A stretch of 5,391 nt of DNA from Pseudomonadota bacterium. Lineage in GTDB: Bacteria; Pseudomonadota; Alphaproteobacteria; Acetobacterales; Acetobacteraceae. This document shows, piece after piece, positions 1 through 5,391 of the stretch. Under the pieces are notes generated by a model. The model was not told the origin of the DNA, did not search any database, and worked only from the letters and a program-made list of their open reading frames with translations. The position numbers and the translations under genes were made by a program. Location: positions 1 through 5,391 of the forward strand of contig JAJYFW010000159.1 in assembly GCA_021785335.1 (NCBI GenBank), given 5' to 3'. Position 1 is the first letter of the stretch. Every line of letters starts with the position of its first letter.

Positions 1-265
1 GGTCCGGCGGCTCGGCGATTAGGTGCTGGCCCTCGGCGGCCAGCGCCGCCTCGACCTGCGCGAGCGGCGTGCCGGCGCGGGCGCGGATGACGAGTTCCTT
101 CGGCGCGTGGAACACGATGCCGCGATGCGCCGCGAGCGAGAGCACGTCGTGCCCGCCCTCCAGCCCCGTCTGCGTGCCGCCGCCGGCGATGCGCCAGTGG
201 CCCTGCGCGCCGGCGGCCTCGGCGATGGCGGCCTGGATCTCCGCCTCGTGCTCGGGCGCGATCAC
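1..265 (-). CDS. glcE: Glycolate oxidase FAD-binding subunit GlcE (5' part, truncated by window edge)
   Basis: This is the second subunit of the GlcDEF glycolate oxidase, an FAD-binding protein that works with GlcD in oxidising glycolate to glyoxylate. Only the first 88 codons are present; the frame is still open at the left edge. The visible part is the start of a PCMH-type FAD domain: a glycine-rich segment GGGTQTGLEGG at residues 28-38, then PKELVIRARAGTPL (55-68) and an ALAAEGQ...EPPD segment (74-88), all in the order usual for GlcE. The start is a GTG at 263-265, chosen because it overlaps the glcD stop (GTGA) and gives a normal GlcE N-terminus. There is no clear Shine-Dalgarno sequence, so translation is probably coupled to glcD. 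The family assignment rests on these motifs plus the neighbour; other FAD-linked oxidases share the fold, but the short N-terminus and the position directly after glcD fit GlcE best. Confidence 0.88.
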   Translation of the reverse strand, partial: MIAPEHEAEIQAAIAEAAGAQGHWRIAGGGTQTGLEGGHDVLSLAAHRGIVFHAPKELVIRARAGTPLAQVEAALAAEGQHLIAEPPD

Positions 266-1686
266 GCGTCGACCAGCGGGAAGACCTTGGCCGGGTTGAG
301 CAGCCAGGCGGGGTCGAACGCGCCCTTGATGCGCCGCTGCAACGCCAGTTCCTCGGGCTCGAACTGCTCGCCCATGAGGTCGCGCTTCTCCACGCCCACG
401 CCGTGCTCGCCGGTCAGGCAGCCGCCGACCTCGACGCACAGGCGCAATATGTCCGCGCCGAACGCTTCCGCGCGGTGCTGGCTCGCAGGGTCGTTGGCAT
501 CGAACATGACGAGCGGGTGCAGGTTGCCGTCCCCGGCGTGGAAGATGTTGGCCACCTCGAGCCCGTATTCCGCGCTCATCTGGCGGATGCGGCCCAGAAC
601 CTCGGCGAGGCGCGAGGTCGGGATCGTTCCGTCCATGCACATATAATCGGGCGAGATCCGCCCCACCGCGCCGAACGCGCCTTTCCGCCCCTTCCAGATC
701 GCGGCACTCTCCTCCGCGGTCCGGGAGACGCGCATCGAAACGGGGTCGAAACGCTCGCAGATGGCGCGGATGCGCCCGAGCAGCGCGTCCTGCTCCGCCT
801 CGCTGCCCTCGACCTCGATGATCAGCATCGCCTCGGCGTCGAGCGGATAGCCGGCATGGGCAAAGGCCTCGCAGGCGTGAATCGCCGGCCGGTCCATGAA
901 CTCCAGCGCTACCGGGATGATGCCCGAGGAGATGATCGCGTCCACGCACGCACCCGCGACCTCATTGGAGCGGAACCCCGCGAGCATCGCGCGCGCACCC
1001 TCCGGCAGCGGCAGGATGCGCACGATGACCTCCGTCACCACGAGCAGCTGCCCCTCGCTGCCGACGACGAGGCCGAGCCAGTCCGTGGGCGCCGCGTCGG
1101 GGTACCTGCCGCCGAGGGTGACGATCTCGCCATCCACGGTCACGGCGCGCAGGCCGAGCACGTTGTTGGACGTGACGCCGTAGCGCAGGCAGTGCGCGCC
1201 GCCGGAGTTCATCGCCACGTTGCCGCCGATCATGCAGGCGAGCTGCGATGACGGGTCGGGCGCGTAGAAGAAGCCGCGCGGCTTCACCGCTTCCGTGATG
1301 GCGAGGTTGGTGACGCCCGCCTCGACGACGGCGAAGCGGTCGGTCTCGTCGATCTCGAGGATGCGGTTCATCCGCGCGAGGCCCACCACCACCGCGTCCG
1401 CCATCGGCAGCGCGCCGCCAGAAAGCGACGTGCCGGCGCCGCGCGGGACCACGCGCACGCCCTCGCGCGAGAGCAGGCGCATCACCGCCGCGACCTCCTC
1501 GGTCGAGCGCGGCAGCACCACCGCGAGCGGCGGCTGGCGGTAGGCGGAGAGCCCGTCGGTCTCGTAGGGCTTGAGCTCAAGCGGCGCGGCGATGACCGCA
1601 TCGTCCGGGAGAATGGCGCGCAGCCCCGCCACGATCGCCTCGCGGCGGTCGAGCACGTCCTGCTTGGGTTCCGGCTGTCGGATCAT
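262..1686 (-). CDS. glcD: Glycolate oxidase FAD-linked subunit GlcD
   Basis: This 474-residue protein is the FAD-linked catalytic subunit of glycolate oxidase, which converts glycolate to glyoxylate and feeds electrons to the membrane chain through GlcE and GlcF. The PCMH-type FAD domain spans roughly residues 52-230, with the pyrophosphate-binding PRGAGTSLSGG at 81-91, APDPSS at 142-147 and GGNVAMNSGGAHCLRYGVTS at 154-173. The C-terminal FAD-oxidase domain carries HAGDGNLHP (383-391) and CLTGEHGVG (423-431); by analogy with D-2-hydroxyacid dehydrogenases, His383, His390 and Glu427 would form the metal site. The length is close to that of the family (E. coli GlcD is 499). The ATG at 1684-1686 has a good GGAGG four bases upstream. 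The stop overlaps the start of glcE, so the two are co-translated. A D-lactate or D-2-hydroxyglutarate dehydrogenase has a similar fold, but these normally stand without a GlcE partner. Confidence 0.94.
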   Translation of the reverse strand: MIRQPEPKQDVLDRREAIVAGLRAILPDDAVIAAPLELKPYETDGLSAYRQPPLAVVLPRSTEEVAAVMRLLSREGVRVVPRGAGTSLSGGALPMADAVVVGLARMNRILEIDETDRFAVVEAGVTNLAITEAVKPRGFFYAPDPSSQLACMIGGNVAMNSGGAHCLRYGVTSNNVLGLRAVTVDGEIVTLGGRYPDAAPTDWLGLVVGSEGQLLVVTEVIVRILPLPEGARAMLAGFRSNEVAGACVDAIISSGIIPVALEFMDRPAIHACEAFAHAGYPLDAEAMLIIEVEGSEAEQDALLGRIRAICERFDPVSMRVSRTAEESAAIWKGRKGAFGAVGRISPDYMCMDGTIPTSRLAEVLGRIRQMSAEYGLEVANIFHAGDGNLHPLVMFDANDPASQHRAEAFGADILRLCVEVGGCLTGEHGVGVEKRDLMGEQFEPEELALQRRIKGAFDPAWLLNPAKVFPLVDA

Positions 1687-1689
1687 GGC

Positions 1690-1707
1690 CCCTCCCGATC
1701 AGGAGGG
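1690..1707 (-). promoter_or_regulatory. Hairpin covering the glcD ribosome binding site
   Basis: An inverted repeat of six base pairs (1690-1695 with 1702-1707), plus a possible G-U pair (1696 with 1701), encloses a GATC tetraloop. The 3' arm in the mRNA contains the GGAGG Shine-Dalgarno sequence (1691-1695), which ends four bases before the glcD ATG. The fold would hide the ribosome binding site. The repeat is directly visible; a regulatory role is inferred. In so GC-rich a sequence such a stem could also be accidental. Confidence 0.5.
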
Positions 1708-1712
1708 AATCT

Positions 1713-1731
1713 GGCGGCGAAACCCGCCGCC
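1713..1731 (-). terminator. Hairpin between rpmJ and glcD, possible weak terminator or attenuator
   Basis: A perfect 7-base-pair GC-only stem (1713-1719 with 1725-1731) closes a 5-base loop, starting 16 bases after the rpmJ stop. The stem is followed on the minus strand by AGATTCCC, not by a run of T, so it is not a classical intrinsic terminator. It could slow or partly stop transcription from rpmJ into glcD, or protect the rpmJ mRNA 3' end. I saw no convincing separate promoter for glcD in the 61-base gap, so some read-through from rpmJ is likely. Confidence 0.35.
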
Positions 1732-1747
1732 CGCAAGAAGACGGGGC

Positions 1748-1873
1748 TTAGCCCTGGCGCACCTTCATGCGCGGGTTCTTCTTGTTGATCACGTAGACGC
1801 GCCCGCCGCGACGCACCACGCGGCAGTTCTTGTCCCGGGTCTTGGCCGATTTCAGGCTGTTACGCACGCGCAT
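1748..1873 (-). CDS. rpmJ: 50S ribosomal protein L36 (bL36, zinc-free type)
   Basis: This 41-residue, strongly basic protein is the large-subunit protein L36. It starts MRVRNSLKS, has the core [18 protein letters not shown] (residues 18-35) and ends KVRQG, which matches the pattern and length of alphaproteobacterial L36. It has one cysteine (Cys17) and lacks the Cys-Cys-Cys-His set of the zinc-binding form, so it belongs to the zinc-independent type. The ATG at 1871-1873 is chosen because upstream extension to 1969 would add 32 residues with no L36 character and would run through the promoter. The ribosome binding site is weak (GGA six bases upstream). The gene has its own promoter, so it is a separate unit from ntrYX. 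The stop is TAA, unlike the TGA of the longer genes here. Confidence 0.96.
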   Translation of the reverse strand: MRVRNSLKSAKTRDKNCRVVRRGGRVYVINKKNPRMKVRQG

Positions 1874-1887
1874 GGCACATCCAACGG

Positions 1888-1897
1888 TAAGGAGGTG
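1888..1897 (-). other. Anti-Shine-Dalgarno-like stretch in the rpmJ leader
   Basis: Read on the minus strand this stretch is CACCTCCTTA, which matches the 3' tail of 16S rRNA as known from E. coli and, apart from the last base, the alphaproteobacterial form. It lies 14 bases before the rpmJ ATG within the predicted 5' untranslated region. The match is visible; any function is unknown, and chance is possible. Confidence 0.4.
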
Positions 1898-1922
1898 GGG
1901 CTGAGGCAAAGGGGAGGCGCGC

Positions 1923-1951
1923 GGAGTAGGACGCGGCCCCCTTCCTGTCAA
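1923..1951 (-). promoter_or_regulatory. Sigma-70-type promoter for rpmJ
   Basis: On the minus strand, TTGACA (1946-1951) matches the -35 consensus exactly and is preceded by C, as in the CTTGAC form common in alphaproteobacteria. A 17-base spacer separates it from TACTCC (1923-1928), a modest -10 element. Transcription would begin near 1916 and give a leader of about 42 bases before the rpmJ ATG. The perfect -35 box, the ideal spacing and the position in the only gap before a housekeeping gene support the call; the weak -10 is the main doubt. Confidence 0.72.
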
Positions 1952-1955
1952 GCAA

Positions 1956-1974
1956 CCCCGGTCGGGCAACGGGG
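1956..1974 (-). terminator. Possible weak terminator after ntrX
   Basis: A 5-base-pair GC stem (1956-1960 with 1970-1974) with a 9-base loop begins two bases after the ntrX stop and is followed on the minus strand by TTGCTTGA. The stem is short and the T tail poor, but the position between ntrX and the rpmJ promoter is right for ending the ntrYX transcript. Confidence 0.35.
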
Positions 1975-1975
1975 C

Positions 1976-3379
1976 TCAGACGCTCCCCGCGACGCGGTCC
2001 TCGCCGCCGACGCCGAGTTGCTTGAGCTTGCGGTGCAGCGCGCTGCGCTCCATGCCCACGAACTGCGCCGTGCGGCTGATGTTGCCGGCGAATCGGAGCA
2101 GCTGCGCCTGCAGGTACTGGGTCTCGAACAGGTCGCGCGCCTCGCGCAGCGGCAGCGCCATCAGGTCCGCGCTGGGGTCCAGGCTCGCCAGCATCGGCGC
2201 GGCACCCGCCACTTCCGGCGGCAGCATCGCGGCACGGATCGGCTCCGCGGCCGAGCCCGGCGCCATGATCAGCAGCCAGTCCATCACGTTGCGCAGCTGG
2301 CGCACGTTGCCCGGCCAGTCATAGGCCTGCAGCGCCGTCACCGCGTCCTCGGCGAGGCCCCGCGGCGGCATGCCGGAAGTCTCGGCGGAGCGGGCCATGA
2401 GGTGGCGCGCCAGCATCGGCACGTCCTCCCGCCGCTCGCGCAGCGAGGGTACGCGCAGCGGCACCACGGCGAGGCGGTAGAACAGGTCCTCGCGGAACCG
2501 CCCGTTGCCGATCTCCGCCCGCAGGTCGCGGTTCGTCGTCGCCAGCACCCGCACGTCGACGCGCACGCGCCCGCCGCCGCCGACGCGCTCGAAGGCCTGC
2601 TCCTGCAGCGCGCGCACGATCTTGCCCTGGGTCTCGAGCGGCATGTCGGAGACCTCGTCGAGCAGCAGCGTGCCGCCATGCGCGCGTTCCAGCACGCCGG
2701 CGCGGCGCGGCTCGCGCGCGGCATCGGCGCCGCCCTCGACGCCGAACAGCTCCTCCTCGAAGCGCGCCGGGCTCAGCGTCGCGCAGTTGAGCACCACGAA
2801 CGGCCCGTCGGCGCGGCGCGAGAGGCGGTGGATCATGCGCGCCGCCACTTCCTTGCCCGCGCCGGCCGCCCCGCTGATCAGCACGCGCGAGCCGGTTGGC
2901 GCCACCTTCTCGATCGCGGCGCGCAGCGCGTGGATCACGCCGCTGTTGCCGGCGAGCTCCGTCTCCGGCCCCGCGCGCAGGCGCAGCTCCGCGTTCTCCC
3001 GCTCCAGCCGCGCCGCCTCCAGCGCGCGCTGGACCACGAGCAGCAGCCGGTCGGACTGGAACGGCTTCTCGATGAAGTCGTAGGCGCCGTTGCGGATGGC
3101 GGTGACGGCGGTCTCGATCGTGCCGTGGCCGGAGATCATCACCACCGGCACCTGCGGCTCCTCCGCGTGCAGCGCCTCGAGGATGCCGAGCCCGTCGAGC
3201 GATGAGCCCTGCAGCCAGATGTCGAGGACGACGAGCGAGGGCCGGCGCTGGCGGAATGCCGCGAGCGCCCCGTCGGAGTTTTCCGCCTGGCGGGTCTCGT
3301 AGCCCTCGTCGCGGAGAATCCCCTCGACGAGGTCGCGGATATCGGGCTCGTCGTCGACGATCAGGATTTCAGCGGCCAT
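1976..3379 (-). CDS. ntrX: Response regulator NtrX (NtrC-like, no GAFTGA loop)
   Basis: This 467-residue cytoplasmic protein is the response regulator paired with the kinase NtrY. The receiver domain (about 4-120) has the acidic pocket Asp9-Asp10, the phosphorylation site Asp53 in VLDIWLQGS, Ser83 in MISGHG and Lys105 in KPF. The AAA+ domain (about 142-375) has Walker A GAAGAGKE (170-177), Walker B GGTLLLDEV (235-243), FREDLFYRL (295-303) and the sensor II segment WPGNVRQLRN (355-364). A Fis-type helix-turn-helix lies near 430-453 (AGNISRTAQFVGMERSALHR). The GAFTGA loop that contacts sigma-54 should follow ELFG at 210-213, but the segment there reads VEGGADAAREPRR. This absence is known for alphaproteobacterial NtrX and suggests it does not activate sigma-54 promoters in the usual way. 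The start overlaps the end of ntrY by 11 bases, so translation is probably coupled. In relatives NtrYX controls nitrogen, redox or envelope genes; the targets here cannot be told. Confidence 0.95.
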   Translation of the reverse strand: MAAEILIVDDEPDIRDLVEGILRDEGYETRQAENSDGALAAFRQRRPSLVVLDIWLQGSSLDGLGILEALHAEEPQVPVVMISGHGTIETAVTAIRNGAYDFIEKPFQSDRLLLVVQRALEAARLERENAELRLRAGPETELAGNSGVIHALRAAIEKVAPTGSRVLISGAAGAGKEVAARMIHRLSRRADGPFVVLNCATLSPARFEEELFGVEGGADAAREPRRAGVLERAHGGTLLLDEVSDMPLETQGKIVRALQEQAFERVGGGGRVRVDVRVLATTNRDLRAEIGNGRFREDLFYRLAVVPLRVPSLRERREDVPMLARHLMARSAETSGMPPRGLAEDAVTALQAYDWPGNVRQLRNVMDWLLIMAPGSAAEPIRAAMLPPEVAGAAPMLASLDPSADLMALPLREARDLFETQYLQAQLLRFAGNISRTAQFVGMERSALHRKLKQLGVGGEDRVAGSV

Positions 3380-5391
3380 GGGTCGGCAGGGTTACCAAGT
3401 GTTCGGGCTCCATGCCGCCTTCCTGCGACGGCGCCGGCCGTGCCGCAAGGGTGGCGTCGGGACGGGAAGCGGAAGCGAGGCGCAGCGTCACCGTCGCCAG
3501 CGCGCCGCCGCCCGGCCAGTCCTCGCGCGGCGCGCGGTCGGCAAGTGCGAGATGCCCGCCATGGTCCTCGAGAATCTTCTTCACGATCGCGAGCCCGAGC
3601 CCGGTTCCCTTGGGCTTGTGGGTGACATAGGGCTCGGTGAGGCGCTCGCGGTCGGCCTCCGGCAGGCCGACGCCGTCGTCGGCGATGGCGAGCACCGCCT
3701 CCTCGCCGCGCTGCTCGAGCGTGATCTCGACTCGGCCGCGGCCGACCGGTTCACGGCCCGCCTCGCCGCCGCGCATCAGGATCGCATCGATCGCGTTCTG
3801 CAGCAGGTTCGTGAGCGCCTGGCCGAGCAGGCGGCGGTCCGCGCGCACCACTGGGCCCGATGGCGGCAGGTTGGTGACGAAGGCGATGTCCGGGCGCGAG
3901 GCGCGCGGCAGCACCAGCGCCTCGCGCACGATCTGGCCGAGATCCTCGGGCCGCATCACCGGCTGGGGCATGCGCGCGAAGGACGAGAACTCGTCCACCA
4001 TGCGCCGGATGTCGCCGACATGGCGCACGATGGTGTCGGCGCAGGTGCGGAACGTCTCCGGATCCGACTCGATCTCGCGGGCGAAGCGTCGCTTGAGCCG
4101 CTCGGCGGCAAGCTGGATCGGCGTCAGCGGGTTCTTGATCTCGTGCGCGATGCGCCGCGCGACGTCAGCCCAGGCCGCGGTGCGCTGCGCCGTCTGCAAC
4201 GCCGTGATGTCGTCGAAGGTGGCGACATAGCCGGTGACGGTCGCCCCCGCTCCCTCGGCACCGGATCCCGGCTCCGGGCCGGGCTCGGCCCCGATCCGCT
4301 CGGCGCCGATGCGCACCAGCAGCGTCCGCCGCGAGCCCGCGGGGCCGACCACGATCTCCGCGGTGCGGCTCCTCTCCGGTGCCGCGCGCACCTCCTCGAA
4401 CAGCGGGCCGAATTCCGGCACCGCCTCCTCCACCTTCTTGCCGATCGCGCTCCAAAGGTCGCGGCCGAGCAGCGCGCTCGCGGCGCGGTTGGGCAGCTCC
4501 ACCACGCCTGCGCGGTCGAGCCCGATGACGCCGGCCGAGACGCCGGAGAGCACCGCCTCGGTGAAGCGGCGGCGGGAGTCGATCTGGCCATAGGCGTCCA
4601 TCAGCTCGCGCCGTTGTTCGGCGAGCTGGCCGGTCATGCGGTTGAAGGCGCGGATCAGCCCCGCCACCTCGTCGTCCGAGCGCGGCTCATCGACGCGCAC
4701 GTCGAGCTCGCCGCCGCGCACGCGCTCCGCCGCCGCGACCAGGGCGGCGATCGGGCGCACCAGGCCGGAGGCGAACATCACCGCGACCGAGACCGCGGCG
4801 AACAGCACCAGCAGCGCCACCACGGCGAAGATGAGCGCGAAGACGATCTGCAGGTTGGCGCGGTTGCGGTCGAGCCGCTGGTAGGCCGAGGCGCCCTGCT
4901 CCGTGAGCCGCAGGTGGTGAAGGATGGTGGGATCAACCGGGCGGCTCACCTGCAGCAGCGCCGGCGGGATGGAGGGAAGCTGGATCAGCGCGCGCACCCG
5001 CGTCGAGTTCGGGCCCGCGAGCACCACCACCTGGCCCTTCTCGGCGAGCACCACGGCCCAGGGCGGCGGCGGCGTCGCGCCGAAGCCGCCGAGCAGGCCG
5101 GCCGAGGCCAGCACCTGGCGCGTCTTGGGGTCGAAGATCACCGCGTCCGAAAGCCCGCGCAGGGTCGTCTGGGTGGCGAGGAAATTGGCGAAGGCGGTGG
5201 TGTCGCCGGCGATGAACTGGTTGGCGCGCACCAGGTCGCTGGCCATGCCGATGGCCTCGCCGCGAATGCTGCGCTCGCTCTCCGCGACATAGCCGCGCGC
5301 AACCGCGAGGCTCTCGTTGACCGCGGCGCGCACCGGCTGGTTGAACCAGGCGCGGATGCCGAGGCCGAAGAAGATCACGGAAAGCATGGCG
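3369..5391 (-). CDS. ntrY: Sensor histidine kinase NtrY (N-terminus beyond window edge)
   Basis: This membrane-bound kinase senses an unknown signal and phosphorylates NtrX. The frame runs off the right edge. Counting from the first Met in view (5385-5387), 672 residues are visible, and that Met is probably internal because NtrY usually begins with further membrane helices. In order: the end of a membrane helix (1-12), an extracytoplasmic region (about 20-178), a membrane helix (about 181-206), HAMP (about 207-262), PAS (about 270-395), the H box IAHEIKNPLTPIQLA (413-427) with phospho-acceptor His415, the N box TNLLQNAIDA (526-535) with Asn531, G1 DDGVGLP (570-576), the F segment EPYVTHK (585-591) and G2 GTGLGLAI (594-601). 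All catalytic motifs are intact. A Pro/Gly/Glu-rich stretch (369-382) preceded by a tandem RIGAE repeat interrupts the PAS domain. The TGA stop lies inside the start of ntrX. Confidence 0.94.
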   Translation of the reverse strand, partial: AMLSVIFFGLGIRAWFNQPVRAAVNESLAVARGYVAESERSIRGEAIGMASDLVRANQFIAGDTTAFANFLATQTTLRGLSDAVIFDPKTRQVLASAGLLGGFGATPPPPWAVVLAEKGQVVVLAGPNSTRVRALIQLPSIPPALLQVSRPVDPTILHHLRLTEQGASAYQRLDRNRANLQIVFALIFAVVALLVLFAAVSVAVMFASGLVRPIAALVAAAERVRGGELDVRVDEPRSDDEVAGLIRAFNRMTGQLAEQRRELMDAYGQIDSRRRFTEAVLSGVSAGVIGLDRAGVVELPNRAASALLGRDLWSAIGKKVEEAVPEFGPLFEEVRAAPERSRTAEIVVGPAGSRRTLLVRIGAERIGAEPGPEPGSGAEGAGATVTGYVATFDDITALQTAQRTAAWADVARRIAHEIKNPLTPIQLAAERLKRRFAREIESDPETFRTCADTIVRHVGDIRRMVDEFSSFARMPQPVMRPEDLGQIVREALVLPRASRPDIAFVTNLPPSGPVVRADRRLLGQALTNLLQNAIDAILMRGGEAGREPVGRGRVEITLEQRGEEAVLAIADDGVGLPEADRERLTEPYVTHKPKGTGLGLAIVKKILEDHGGHLALADRAPREDWPGGGALATVTLRLASASRPDATLAARPAPSQEGGMEPEHLVTLPTHGR
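4283..4312. repeat. 15-base tandem duplication inside ntrY
   Basis: Two adjacent 15-base units (4283-4297 and 4298-4312) agree at 13 of 15 positions. In the ntrY frame they encode RIGAE twice in a row (residues 359-368 counted from the first visible Met). The duplication keeps the frame and sits just before a low-complexity linker within the PAS domain. Confidence 0.75.

Noticed and set aside
403..1251. A 282-codon open frame on the plus strand opposite glcD
   Set aside because: It lies entirely within a well-supported glcD, has shadow-like composition and no family motifs.
1873..1878. TGGCAC on the plus strand, resembling the -24 part of a sigma-54 promoter
   Set aside because: The matching TTGC element is missing at the required distance, and no plus-strand gene lies downstream.
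1888..1897. Strong Shine-Dalgarno-like TAAGGAGGTG on the plus strand
   Set aside because: No suitable start codon follows at normal spacing and no plausible plus-strand gene begins there. It is more meaningful as the complement in the rpmJ leader.
1748..1969. A longer 73-residue reading of rpmJ starting at 1969
   Set aside because: The extra 32 residues have no L36 similarity, and the start would lie upstream of the TTGACA promoter, so it would not be transcribed from it.
1571..3205. A 544-codon open frame on the plus strand opposite ntrX and rpmJ
   Set aside because: Its product is a low-quality Arg/His/Ala/Gln-rich sequence with no recognisable domain, and it spans several real genes and the intergenic promoter. 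Long antisense frames are expected opposite GC-rich genes.

Overview
The window comes from a very GC-rich proteobacterium. The gene content and protein style point to an alphaproteobacterium, probably of the Rhodospirillales/Acetobacteraceae type. The evidence is an NtrY-NtrX pair in which NtrX lacks the GAFTGA loop, a 41-residue zinc-free L36 ribosomal protein that starts MRVRNSLKS, and a GlcD-GlcE glycolate oxidase pair. The taxon is an inference from protein similarity recalled from memory; no search was run.

Every supported gene lies on the minus strand, so the window reads from right to left. From 5391 down to 3369 is ntrY, a membrane sensor histidine kinase whose N-terminus lies beyond the right edge. 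Its last 11 bases overlap the start of ntrX (3379-1976), the partner response regulator. A gap of about 100 bases follows. It holds a weak hairpin after ntrX and a convincing promoter (TTGACA, 17-base spacer, TACTCC) for rpmJ (1873-1748), which encodes ribosomal protein L36. A 61-base gap with two adjacent hairpins leads to glcD (1686-262), the FAD subunit of glycolate oxidase. The glcD stop overlaps the GTG start of glcE (265 to the left edge, truncated) by four bases. glcF would be expected beyond the left edge.

Functionally there are three units. NtrYX is a two-component system, linked in related bacteria to nitrogen, redox or envelope control. rpmJ is a housekeeping gene with its own promoter. 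glcDE oxidises glycolate (or a related 2-hydroxyacid) to glyoxylate and passes electrons to the respiratory chain. Nothing suggests mobile DNA, CRISPR, RNA genes or a novel multi-gene system. The points worth a second look are small: the altered L1 loop in NtrX, a hairpin that hides the glcD ribosome binding site, an anti-Shine-Dalgarno-like stretch in the rpmJ leader, a tandem repeat and flexible insert in the NtrY PAS domain, and the gene order after ntrX. The plus strand has long open frames opposite ntrX and glcD, but these look like by-products of high GC.
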